This document shows positions 7,322-15,187 of a stretch of 40,595 bases of DNA, one piece after another. The position numbers and the translations under genes were made by a program. Under the pieces are notes generated by a model. That model saw nothing but the letters and a program-made list of their open reading frames with translations, was not told the DNA's origin and did not search any database. The DNA is from Achromobacter sp. ASV32 (GTDB taxonomy: Bacteria; Pseudomonadota; Gammaproteobacteria; Burkholderiales; Burkholderiaceae_B): positions 1-40,595 of the forward strand of contig NZ_JAELTJ010000045.1 in the NCBI RefSeq assembly GCF_016428805.1, written 5' to 3'. Numbering within the stretch: position 1 is the stretch's first letter; each line of letters opens with the position of its first letter.

Positions 7322-8392
7322 TCAGCCCGGCGCGGGCGCGACGCGCGGGCTGGCCGTGCTTGCGTCATCCGCGGGATACAGATGACACGCCACCACCGCG
7401 CCGTCGCGGGCGGCCAGCGCCGGCCGGTCCTGGCTGCATTGCGGCATGGCATGGCGGCAGCGCGGGTGGAAGGGGCAGCCGGTGGGCGGATGCAGCGGGT
7501 CGGGAAACGCCAGGCCCAGGCCGGTGTCGGGAATGCCCAGCCCCGGCTCGGGCGTCAGCACCGACGCCAGCAGCGCCTGGGTGTATGGATGGCGCGGGTC
7601 GTGGAACAGGCGCTCGGTGGGCGCGGATTCCACGACGCGGCCCAGGTACATCACGGCCACGTGGGTGGCGATGTGCTCGACCACCGCCAGGTTGTGGCTG
7701 ATGAAAACATAGGTCAGGTTGAATTCCCGCCGCAGGTCCATCAGCAGGTTCATGATCTGCGCCTGTACCGACACGTCCAGGGCCGAGGTGGGCTCGTCGC
7801 AGATCACCAGTTCGGGGTGCATCACCAGCGCCCGGGCGATGGCCACGCGCTGGCGCTGGCCGCCGGACAGCTGCCCCGGCGTGTTATGGGCCAGCCGCGG
7901 CGGCAGGCCCACGCGTTCGAGCATGTCGATGGCCAGGCGCATGCCGGGGTTGGGGATGCCATGCACCTCCAGCGGCAGCGAGACGATGGACGCGATCGAG
8001 CGGCGCGGGTTCAGCGACGAATACGGATCCTGGAAAATCGGCTGCACGCGGCGGGCCAGCGCGCGCCGGCTCATCTGGCGGATGTCCTGGCCGTCCAGCC
8101 GGATCGCGCCCTGGGTCGGCGGGATCAGGCCCAGCAGCACCCGCGCCAGGGTGGATTTGCCGCAGCCCGATTCGCCCACGATGCCCAGCACCGACCCGCG
8201 CGGCACCGCGAGATCGACGCCATTGACGGCCTGCAACGTGGTGGGCGGGCGGAACAGGCCGGTGCGGATGGAAAACTGCCGGCTGACGGCATCGGCCTGC
8301 AGCAACGGAACGTGGCGCGCGTCCTGCGAGGCCGAGGGGGCGGCGGTCGAGGCGGAAGCCGGGCGGAAATCGGGTATCGACGTCGCGTTCAT
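7322..8392 (-). CDS. Dipeptide/oligopeptide ABC transporter ATP-binding protein (DppF/OppF type)
   Basis: This is the second ATPase of the peptide-type transporter, 356 residues. After a low-complexity N-terminus, it shows Walker A 'GESGCGKST', Q-loop 'PIFQDPYSSLNPR', signature 'LSGGQRQRVAIARAL', Walker B 'LVICDEPTSALD' and the switch His in 'FISHNLAVV'. The C-terminal oligopeptide-transporter extension has 'CPFHPRCRHAMPQC', the Cys pattern of the OppF/DppF subfamily. The start at 8392 overlaps the stop of the partner ATPase as ATGA, so coupled translation is likely. A much longer open frame upstream is only antisense-phase coincidence over the partner gene. Confidence 0.94.
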   Translation of the reverse strand: MNATSIPDFRPASASTAAPSASQDARHVPLLQADAVSRQFSIRTGLFRPPTTLQAVNGVDLAVPRGSVLGIVGESGCGKSTLARVLLGLIPPTQGAIRLDGQDIRQMSRRALARRVQPIFQDPYSSLNPRRSIASIVSLPLEVHGIPNPGMRLAIDMLERVGLPPRLAHNTPGQLSGGQRQRVAIARALVMHPELVICDEPTSALDVSVQAQIMNLLMDLRREFNLTYVFISHNLAVVEHIATHVAVMYLGRVVESAPTERLFHDPRHPYTQALLASVLTPEPGLGIPDTGLGLAFPDPLHPPTGCPFHPRCRHAMPQCSQDRPALAARDGAVVACHLYPADDASTASPRVAPAPG

Positions 8393-9375
8393 GCCGCCGC
8401 TCCGGGCGTGAGGATGCAGCGCCATTGCTGTCCGGGGGCGTGGCCATGCACCGGCACGGTGTCGCGGCATTGCGGCTGGGCGTGGCTGCAGCGGTCGATG
8501 AAAGCGCAACCGCGCAGATCGCCCACCAGCGACGGCACCACGCCGGGGATGGTGCCCAGCGGCTGGCCCGGCGCGGTGCGCCCGGGCACGGGAATACAGC
8601 CCAACAGGCCCTGCGTGTAAGGGTGGCGTGGCGCGGCGAACAGGCTGGCGACCGGGCCTTCTTCGACGATCTGGCCGGCGTACATCACGGCCACCTGCCG
8701 GGCAATGCGGGCGACCACGCCCAGGTCGTGCGTGATCAGCACCATGGCGATGCCCAGCTCGGCCTGCAGATCGGCCAGCAGCCGCAGGATCTGCGCCTGG
8801 ATGGTGACGTCCAGCGCGGTGCTCGGCTCGTCGGCGATCAGCAGCTCGGGGCCGCACATCAGCGCCATGGCGATCATGACCCGCTGGCGCAGCCCGCCGG
8901 ACAACTGGTGCGGATACTGGCCCAGGCGCTGCGCCGCCGACGCGATGCCGACTTTCTCCAGCAATTGCACGGCGCGGTCGCGCGCCTGCCGCGCGCTGGC
9001 CTGGCGGTGGTGGATATAGTGCTCGGTCAACTGGTCGCCGATGGGGTAGGCCGGGTTCAGCGCGGTCATGGGTTCCTGGAACACCATGGCCATCTTGTTG
9101 CCGCGCAGCGCGTTCACGCGCCGCGCCCGGGCGGCGGACAGGTCTTCGCCCAGCACCGCCAGGCGGCGGGTGCTGCGGCGCGCGGCCTTGGGCAGCAGGC
9201 CCATCACGGCCAGCGAGGTCATGGACTTGCCGCAGCCGGATTCGCCCACCAGGCACAGCGTTTCGCCGCGCGCCACCTGGAAGGACACGTCGCGTACGGC
9301 ATGCAGCGTGCCGCGCGGAGTGGCGATGTCCACGGTAAGACCTTGCACGTCCAGCACGATGTCTGTGGCGCTCAT
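8389..9375 (-). CDS. Dipeptide/oligopeptide ABC transporter ATP-binding protein (DppD/OppD type)
   Basis: This is the first ATPase of the system, 328 residues. It has Walker A 'GESGCGKSM', in which the usual final Ser/Thr-Thr is Ser-Met as in many OppD/DppD proteins. The signature '[15 protein letters not shown]' and Walker B '[12 protein letters not shown]' follow, with '[13 protein letters not shown]' for the switch region. The C-terminal extension again carries spaced cysteines ([15 protein letters not shown]). It starts two bases after the permease gene stop and ends in a 4-base overlap with the DppF-type gene. The two ATPases form the cytoplasmic motor. Confidence 0.94.
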   Translation of the reverse strand: MSATDIVLDVQGLTVDIATPRGTLHAVRDVSFQVARGETLCLVGESGCGKSMTSLAVMGLLPKAARRSTRRLAVLGEDLSAARARRVNALRGNKMAMVFQEPMTALNPAYPIGDQLTEHYIHHRQASARQARDRAVQLLEKVGIASAAQRLGQYPHQLSGGLRQRVMIAMALMCGPELLIADEPSTALDVTIQAQILRLLADLQAELGIAMVLITHDLGVVARIARQVAVMYAGQIVEEGPVASLFAAPRHPYTQGLLGCIPVPGRTAPGQPLGTIPGVVPSLVGDLRGCAFIDRCSHAQPQCRDTVPVHGHAPGQQWRCILTPGAAA

Positions 9376-9377
9376 GG

Positions 9378-10271
9378 TCAGGCCCTCTCTTCAGGCGTCA
9401 GGAGTTGATGCAGGCCGTCGCCCGCCAGGTTGATCGCGAAGATCAGCAGCGCCAGGGCCGACCCCGGAATGGCGATCAGCCAGAACGAAAAGAACATATA
9501 GGCCTTGGCTTCGGAGATCATCAGACCCCAGGACGGCAGCGGCGGCTGCACGCCCAGGCCCAGGAACGACAGCGAGGCCTCCAGCAAGATGGCGCTGGCG
9601 GCTTCCAGGGTGGCGATGACGATCAGCTGCGGCACCACGTTGGGCAGCACCTCGCCCCAGACGATGCGCCAGGTGGACGCGCCCGCCGCCTGGGCCGCGG
9701 ACACGTATTCCAGCGCCCGCACCTGCTGGGTGGCGCTGCGCATGACGACGGCGTAGCGGTCCCACTTGAGCAGGCCCAGCACCAGGATCACTACCCACAG
9801 CGATCCGCCCACGATGGCCACGGTGGCCAGCGCCACCAGGATCACGGGCAGGGACAGCCGCGTGGTGACCAGGAACGACACGGCCATGTCGACCTTGCCG
9901 CCGAAGTAGCCGGCCGCCATGCCCATCGCGGTGCCGATCAGCCCCGAGAGCAGCGCCACGGACACCCCGATCAGCAGCGAGATGCGGGCGCCGTAGAACA
10001 GGCGCGACAGGTAGTCGCGGCCCAACTGGTCGGTGCCCAGCGGATGCAGCCAGGTGCCCTTGGCGTACCAGACCGGCGGCGCCGTGCGGTAGGCCAGATC
10101 CTGGAAATACGGGTCGTGCGGCGAGATCCACGGTGCGAACAGCGCGATCAGCGTGATGATCAGCAGGATGCCGCCGCCGGCCAGCAGCGCCTTGTTGCGC
10201 CGCAGCCGGCGCCAGCGCAGGGCCGAGGCGGTCAATTCGGGCGGGGTGGGGGCGAGGGTTGCGGTATTCAT
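9378..10271 (-). CDS. Peptide-type ABC transporter permease (DppC/OppC type)
   Basis: The product is 297 residues and follows the DppC plan. A cytoplasmic N-terminus ends in 'ALRWRRLRRNKALLAGG'. The first membrane helix is followed by a periplasmic loop with 'PHDPYFQDLAYRTAPP' and 'HPLGTDQLGRDYLSRLFYGARISL', the OppC N-terminal signature. Five more helices follow, with the EAA coupling loop near 'EYVSAAQAAGASTWRIVWGEVLPNV'. It forms a heterodimer with the DppB-type permease encoded immediately upstream (one-base gap). Confidence 0.94.
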   Translation of the reverse strand: MNTATLAPTPPELTASALRWRRLRRNKALLAGGGILLIITLIALFAPWISPHDPYFQDLAYRTAPPVWYAKGTWLHPLGTDQLGRDYLSRLFYGARISLLIGVSVALLSGLIGTAMGMAAGYFGGKVDMAVSFLVTTRLSLPVILVALATVAIVGGSLWVVILVLGLLKWDRYAVVMRSATQQVRALEYVSAAQAAGASTWRIVWGEVLPNVVPQLIVIATLEAASAILLEASLSFLGLGVQPPLPSWGLMISEAKAYMFFSFWLIAIPGSALALLIFAINLAGDGLHQLLTPEERA

Positions 10272-10272
10272 G

Positions 10273-11190
10273 TCAGGACACCCGGATGCGCGGATCGAGC
10301 CACGCGTTGGCGATATCGGAGGCCAGGGTCAGCAGCACATACAGCACGGACAGGAGCAGCACGATCAACTGCATCACGGGGTAGTCCTTGTAGGTGATGC
10401 TCTGGTAGGCCAGGTAGCCCAGGCCGTCCAGCGCGTAAATGGTCTCGATGACCACGGACCCGCCCAGCAGGTAGCCCAGCTGCACGGCCGCCAGCGCCAC
10501 CACCGGCACGATGGCGTTGCGCAGCGCGTGCTTGAAGATGATCTTGCGGGCCGGCAGGCCTTTGGCCCGGGCGGTGCGGATGTAGTCGGCTGCCAGCACT
10601 TCGACCATGCCCGCCCGGATCAGCCGCATGAAGGCCGGCGCCACGTAGTAGCCCAGCGCGATGGCCGGCATGACGAAATGCTGCCAGCTGCCGCTGCCCG
10701 ATACCGGCAGGATCCGCAGCGAGATCGAGAACAGCATGATCAGGATCAGCGCGAAGAAGAAGTTGGGCAGCGCCTGCCCCAGCACCGCCACTGCCAGGCA
10801 GACGCGGTCGATCCAGCTGCCCTTGTAAAGGGCGGCCAGCACGCCCAGCGGGATGGAAATGGCCAGCGCGAAGGCCAGCGCGCCCAGGCCCAGCAGCAGC
10901 GTGGTCTTGAGCTTGGACAGGATCAGCGGCCCGGCCTCGGTCTTGAAATACACCGAGGTGCCGAAATCGCCTTGCAGAATGTGCCACAGCCAGTCGCCGT
11001 ATTGCACCACCAGGGGCCGGTCCAGGCCGTAGGTCTTGCGGATCATGTCGATGTCGGCCTGCCGCGCGCCTTCGCCGGCCAGCGCCACCGCCGGATCGCC
11101 CGACAGGTGCAGCAGCAGGAAGGCCAGCACCGACACGGTCAGCGCCACCAGCAGCGCCAGGCCCAGCCGCCTGATCGTGAAATAAAGCAT
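10273..11190 (-). CDS. Peptide-type ABC transporter permease (DppB/OppB type)
   Basis: The product is 305 residues with six membrane helices and the DppB N-terminal signature: 'MLYFTIRRLGLALLVAL' followed by 'LLHLSGDPAVALAG' and 'YGLDRPLVVQYGDWL'. The EAA loop is 'DYIRTARAKGLPARKIIFKHALRNAIVPVVAL'. A GGAGA ribosome site precedes the ATG. It lies 27 bases downstream of the receptor gene in the order receptor-B-C-D-F, standard for this transporter class. Confidence 0.94.
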   Translation of the reverse strand: MLYFTIRRLGLALLVALTVSVLAFLLLHLSGDPAVALAGEGARQADIDMIRKTYGLDRPLVVQYGDWLWHILQGDFGTSVYFKTEAGPLILSKLKTTLLLGLGALAFALAISIPLGVLAALYKGSWIDRVCLAVAVLGQALPNFFFALILIMLFSISLRILPVSGSGSWQHFVMPAIALGYYVAPAFMRLIRAGMVEVLAADYIRTARAKGLPARKIIFKHALRNAIVPVVALAAVQLGYLLGGSVVIETIYALDGLGYLAYQSITYKDYPVMQLIVLLLSVLYVLLTLASDIANAWLDPRIRVS

Positions 11191-11217
11191 GGGTGTTTCT
11201 CCGCCTGGCTGTTGTGC

Positions 11218-12783
11218 TTACTTCCAGCTCATGTCCCAGAACCGCAGCAGCTCGTCCGAGTAGGGCTTGACGTTCAGGTCCTTGGTGGCCACGTAGTAGG
11301 CCGGCAGCGTCCACAGCGGCACCGCATAGGCCTGTTGCGCGATCCGGTCCAGCGCCTGCTTGTACAGCGCGTTGCGGGCGGCGCTGTCGATGGTGTGGTC
11401 GCCCTTTTCCAGCAGGTCGCGCACCTGCGGATCGCGGGTCACGTCGTCATTGCCGAAGGCGAAGTACACCGGGGTGGAGGCGGACACATCGTTGACCAGG
11501 TTGGACGCCCAGGTCTGGTGGGTCAGCGCCGCCTTGTTGGCGCGGATCATGTCGCGCATGGCGGCGTACTGCAGGAAATTGAGCTTGGCGCGGATACCCA
11601 CGGCCTGCAGGTAGTTGATGATGGCTTCGGTCTGGTTGCGTTCGCGGTAGGCGACCAGATCGATGTCAAAGCCGTTGGGGTAGCCGGCTTCGGCCAGCAG
11701 CTTCTTGGCCAGCGCGGGGTCGTACTTGTAGGTGGTGACGCCGTCCTGCGTGCAGCCGGTCTGCGACGGGGTGCAGATGGCGTTGATCAACCCGCCGCCT
11801 TCGCCCACGATGTTCTTGAGTATGGATTCTCGGTCGATCGCGTGGATGATGGCGCGGCGCACCCGTTCGTCTTTCAGCTGCGGGGCGGGCGTGCCGTCCT
11901 GGATGTTCATCTGCATGAACACGATGCGCATGGTGTTGCCGGTGACCATCTGCAGTTGCGGCAGGCTGCCCAGTTGTTCGGCCTGGTCCTTGGGCACGCT
12001 CATGATCAGGTCTTCACCGCCCGAAATGACCTCGGCCATCTGGGTCTGGCGGTCGGGGATGAAGCGGATGACCACCTTGCCTATCCTGGGCTGGGCCTTG
12101 GGCGAGTCCTTGAAGTAGTCGGGGTTGCGTTCCAGCGTGATGGACTTGCCGGGCTGGTAGTCCACCACCTTGTACGGGCCCGAACCCACCGGCTTGGCGT
12201 TCATGCCCTTGGGGCCGACTTCCTGGTAGTACTTGGCCGGATGGATGGCCGCGGTAGTGGACAGATATTCCTTGGCGCCGGGGAAGGGCTCCTTGGTGGT
12301 CAGGCGTACCTTGTACTTGCCCAGCTTTTCGACCTTGTCGATCCAGGCCACGTTCTGCTGCGTCACCGCCTTGTTCTTGGGGTCGGCCACGTAGTTCAGG
12401 GTGTACACGACCGAGTCGGCGTCGAATTCCTCGCCGTTGTGGAATTTGACGCCTTCGCGCAGTTCGAATTCCATGGTCTTGTCGTCGACCTGCGTCCAGC
12501 TCTTGGCCAGCTGCCCCTTGTACTCGTTGGTGACCGGGTCGCGGTACAGCAGCGTGTCCCAGACGTTGGCCGCGATGATGACGCCGACGCGCACGTTGTT
12601 GAAATAGGGGTCCACGCTTTCGGGGGCCTGGTCGTAGGCCATGCGCAGCGTGTCGTCTTTCTTGCCGGCTTGCGCGGGCAGCGCGGTGAGCGCGGCGGCG
12701 CCCAGCAGCAGGCAGGCCAGGGCGCGCACGGGCGCGCGCAACGGGAACGGGAACGGAACGGAAATGAGGCGGCGGTCGGCCAT
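11218..12783 (-). CDS. Peptide-type ABC transporter substrate-binding protein (SBP family 5)
   Basis: The start at 12783 (MADRRLIS) is chosen because AGGAG lies seven bases upstream; this gives 521 residues. Residues 1-39 are a signal peptide ending AQA. The mature protein shows cluster-C family 5 marks: 'DTLRMAYDQAPESVDPYFNN', 'MEFELREGVKFHNGEEFDADSVVYTLNYV', 'PVGSGPYKVVDY', 'RRAIIHAIDRESI' and 'LLAEAGYPNGFDIDL'. Receptors of this family bind di- or oligopeptides, nickel, heme, glutathione or opines, so peptide specificity is not proven. The GntR gene and the divergent aminotransferase and hydrolase suggest an amide or peptide nutrient. Confidence 0.93.
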   Translation of the reverse strand: MADRRLISVPFPFPLRAPVRALACLLLGAAALTALPAQAGKKDDTLRMAYDQAPESVDPYFNNVRVGVIIAANVWDTLLYRDPVTNEYKGQLAKSWTQVDDKTMEFELREGVKFHNGEEFDADSVVYTLNYVADPKNKAVTQQNVAWIDKVEKLGKYKVRLTTKEPFPGAKEYLSTTAAIHPAKYYQEVGPKGMNAKPVGSGPYKVVDYQPGKSITLERNPDYFKDSPKAQPRIGKVVIRFIPDRQTQMAEVISGGEDLIMSVPKDQAEQLGSLPQLQMVTGNTMRIVFMQMNIQDGTPAPQLKDERVRRAIIHAIDRESILKNIVGEGGGLINAICTPSQTGCTQDGVTTYKYDPALAKKLLAEAGYPNGFDIDLVAYRERNQTEAIINYLQAVGIRAKLNFLQYAAMRDMIRANKAALTHQTWASNLVNDVSASTPVYFAFGNDDVTRDPQVRDLLEKGDHTIDSAARNALYKQALDRIAQQAYAVPLWTLPAYYVATKDLNVKPYSDELLRFWDMSWK

Positions 12784-12963
12784 GGCGAGACTCCTGTGGA
12801 CCAGAACGGTGGAACGGAATACTGCGGGGTGCTGCATGAACCGGACGGCGAGCGGGCCATCTGTTCACATGAATCAGTCACTGCGGTACTGCGTATCTAA
12901 CGTCTCTGGTTCGGGGGCGCCATCCCGATTCTTATAGGTTTTGCCGCCGCGCCTGGGCGATGC

Positions 12964-13734
12964 CTAAGAAGAATCGGACGGGTTTACCTGCGAGGCGGGC
13001 AGGCTTTTCAGCGCGGCTTCGCATTTGCGCCGCAAGTGCTCGCGCATGATGCCGGCCAGGCGGTCGGCGTCGCGGGCTGCCAGGGCATCGGCCATGTCGA
13101 CGTGTTCGCGCATGGCCTGGTCCCATTTGCGCTGGTCTTCGTTCGAGACAAAGCGCAGGTTCTGGATGCGTGCGTTCTGCGCGTCGTACAGCTGCTTGAG
13201 CAGGTGGTTGTGCGCGGCCAGGCTGATGCGCTCGTGGATGTCGCGGTTGGTGCGAAAGTACGTGGGCAGGTCGCGGCGGGCGTGGCTGGCCATCATCTCG
13301 AAGGTCAGTGCGCGGATCTCGGCGATTTCCTGGTCGGTGGCGCGCTCGCAGGCGAGCCGGCAGGACATGGCTTCCAGGCCGCCGATGACCTCGAAGGCCT
13401 CGCGGATGTCGGCCATGCCCAGCGCCACCACCTGCGCGCCGCGGTTCGGTTCGATGCGCACCAGGCCTTCGGCGGCCAGCACGCGGAACGCCTCGCGCAG
13501 CGGCGTGCGGGACACGCCGAGCAGGTCGCACAAGGTGCGTTCGTTCAGCCGCGCGCCGGGCGCGAATTCGCCCTGGATGATGCGTTCGCGCAGCTGGCCG
13601 GCCACGGTGGCGGGCAGGGTGCGGCCAGCGGCCGAGGCGGCGCGCGGCGGGTCGGCCAAGGACCCGTCAGGGACGGCGGCGGCAGCCGGGGCTGCCTGCT
13701 CGATGTCCGGCATCAGGCTGGGATCGCTGCGCAT
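12964..13734 (-). CDS. GntR-family regulator, FadR/FCD subfamily
   Basis: The 256-residue product has a GntR winged helix at residues about 43-107: 'LRERIIQGEFAPGARLNERTLCDLLGVSRTPLREAFRVLAAEGLV'. The C-terminal all-helical FCD domain includes 'EIRALTFEMMASHARRDLPTYFRTNRDIHERIS' and 'HVDMADALAARDADRLAGIMREHL', supplying the metal-binding Asp/His pattern. The first ATG (13734) abuts a GTATAC element with no room for a ribosome site; the second ATG at 13713 (MPDIEQ) is an alternative. It probably controls the divergent aminotransferase-hydrolase pair, itself, and perhaps the transporter 180 bases downstream. Confidence 0.92.
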   Translation of the reverse strand: MRSDPSLMPDIEQAAPAAAAVPDGSLADPPRAASAAGRTLPATVAGQLRERIIQGEFAPGARLNERTLCDLLGVSRTPLREAFRVLAAEGLVRIEPNRGAQVVALGMADIREAFEVIGGLEAMSCRLACERATDQEIAEIRALTFEMMASHARRDLPTYFRTNRDIHERISLAAHNHLLKQLYDAQNARIQNLRFVSNEDQRKWDQAMREHVDMADALAARDADRLAGIMREHLRRKCEAALKSLPASQVNPSDSS

Positions 13735-13753
13735 TGGTATACAAAAATTCCCC
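13735..13753 (+). promoter_or_regulatory. GTATAC-centred operator-like element, copy 1
   Basis: TGGTATACAAAAATTCCCC lies directly before the first GntR start codon. Its core TGGTATACAA is an imperfect dyad with the TNGT...ACNA half-sites of FadR-subfamily operators, though with two rather than three central bases. It recurs 167 bases away beside the divergent gene. Confidence 0.55.
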
Positions 13754-13901
13754 GTGTTTTTTCGGACTATAAACCGCGGCCAACGACTTTCATCATGGGT
13801 GAATACCCTAGCTTATAGGCTTAAAAACAATGGGATAGAGTGGCGCATGGCGCTGCCGGGCCTGTTCTTGCGGCGCCATCGAATCGCTGCGCCTCTTTCG
13901 C

Positions 13902-13920
13902 TGGTATACAAAAAATTCCC
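13902..13920 (+). promoter_or_regulatory. GTATAC-centred operator-like element, copy 2
   Basis: TGGTATACAAAAAATTCCC ends 13 bases before the aminotransferase start. It matches copy 1 apart from one extra A. TATACA inside it could serve as a -10 box, so a bound regulator would block this promoter. Both copies are also preceded by ATCGCTGCGC, at 13723 and 13883, showing that the similarity extends beyond the core. Confidence 0.55.
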
Positions 13921-13933
13921 TCCAAGGCCACGC

Positions 13934-15115
13934 ATGCATCCCCTCGACACCTCCCGTTCCGGCCGGCATTTCCTGCAGATTCCCGGCCCCACCAACGTGC
14001 CCGACCGGGTGCTGCGCGCCATCGACCAGCCCACCATCGATCACCGCGGACCGATGTTCGGCCAGTTGGGGCTGGCGGTGCTGGCGGCCTTGAAGCCCGT
14101 GTTTCAGACCGAGTCGCCGGTGGTGATCTTCCCGTCGTCCGGCACCGGGGCCTGGGAGGCCGCGCTGGTCAACACGCTGTCGCCCGGCGACCGGGTGCTG
14201 ATGTCCGAAACCGGCCACTTCGCCAGCCTGTGGCGCAAGCTGGCCGGCCGCCTGGGGCTGGAAGTCGACTGCCTGGCGGGCGACTGGCGCCGTCCGGTGG
14301 ACGCGGCGGCCATCGGCGAGCGGCTGGCGGCAGACAGCCAGCACGCCATCAAGGCCGTCTGCGTGGTGCACAACGAAACCTCCACCGGCGTCACCAGCGA
14401 CATCGCCGCGGTGCGCGCCGCGATCGACCGCGCGGGCCATCCGGCCTTGCTGATGGTCGACACGATTTCATCCCTGGGCTCGGTGGACTACCGCCACGAC
14501 GAGTGGGGCGTCGACGTCACCGTGGCCGGCTCGCAAAAGGGCCTGATGCTGCCGCCCGGCCTGGCGTTCAACGCCATCGGGCCGCGCGCGCTGGCGGCGG
14601 CCGACACGGCGCGGCTGCCGCGCTCGTACTGGGACTGGCACGAGATGCTGGCCGCCAATGCACGCGGCTATTTCCCGTACACGCCGTCCACCAATCTGCT
14701 GTACGGCCTGCATGAGGCGCTGGCCATGCTGCAGGCCGAGGGCCTGCCGCAAGTCTTCGCGCGCCACCAGCGCCATGCGCAGGCCACGCGGCTGGCCGTG
14801 CAGGGCTGGGGGCTGGAATTGCTGTCGCTGGACCCGGCCGCCCACAGCCCGGCGCTGACGGCGGTGCTGATGCCGGCCGGCCATGGCGCCGACGCCTTGC
14901 GCAAGGTGGTGCTGGACCGCTTCGACATGTCGCTGGGCCAGGGCCTGGGGCAGCTGTCCGACCGCATCTTTCGCATCGGGCATCTGGGCCACTTCAATGA
15001 CCTGACGTTGTGCGGCACGCTGGCTGGCGTGGAAATGGGCCTGGCCGCCGCCGGGGTGCCGCACCGGTCCGGTGGCGTGCAGGCCGCCATGGAATTTCTG
15101 GCCAGGGCGCCCTGA
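13934..15115 (+). CDS. Class V aminotransferase (alanine/serine-glyoxylate aminotransferase type)
   Basis: The start at 13934 (MHPLDTSRSGRHFLQIPGP) gives 393 residues, usual for the family; a much longer open frame upstream runs antisense through the GntR gene. Family marks are 'PGPTNVPDRVLRAI', 'HRGPMF', 'FPSSGTGAWEAAL', 'HNETSTGV', 'LLMVDTISSLG' and the PLP-binding Lys202 in 'VTVAGSQKGLMLPPGLAF'. Known relatives transfer the amino group of serine, alanine or a related amine to glyoxylate or pyruvate. Its place next to a serine hydrolase and an uptake system suggests it acts on an amine released from the imported compound, which is inference. Confidence 0.9.
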   Translation: MHPLDTSRSGRHFLQIPGPTNVPDRVLRAIDQPTIDHRGPMFGQLGLAVLAALKPVFQTESPVVIFPSSGTGAWEAALVNTLSPGDRVLMSETGHFASLWRKLAGRLGLEVDCLAGDWRRPVDAAAIGERLAADSQHAIKAVCVVHNETSTGVTSDIAAVRAAIDRAGHPALLMVDTISSLGSVDYRHDEWGVDVTVAGSQKGLMLPPGLAFNAIGPRALAAADTARLPRSYWDWHEMLAANARGYFPYTPSTNLLYGLHEALAMLQAEGLPQVFARHQRHAQATRLAVQGWGLELLSLDPAAHSPALTAVLMPAGHGADALRKVVLDRFDMSLGQGLGQLSDRIFRIGHLGHFNDLTLCGTLAGVEMGLAAAGVPHRSGGVQAAMEFLARAP

Positions 15116-15187
15116 CGGCGGCTGGCTGCGCTTTTAACGGCGGCCGGATTGCATCGGGGTCCGGCCGCGTCATCACTAGGGAATGCA

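Noticed and set aside
8393..9256. N-terminal extension of the DppF-type ATPase over the DppD gene
   Set aside because: The extension is an Arg/Ala/Gly-rich out-of-phase reading of the dppD gene. The ATGA overlap start at 8392 gives a normal-length protein.
10153..12900. A 915-codon open frame on the plus strand
   Set aside because: It is antisense to the peptide transporter receptor and permease genes. The translation is His/Gln/Gly-rich low complexity, typical of GC-rich antisense frames.
13025..13933. Upstream extension of the aminotransferase frame
   Set aside because: It runs antisense through the GntR gene. The family N-terminal motif begins directly after the ATG at 13934.
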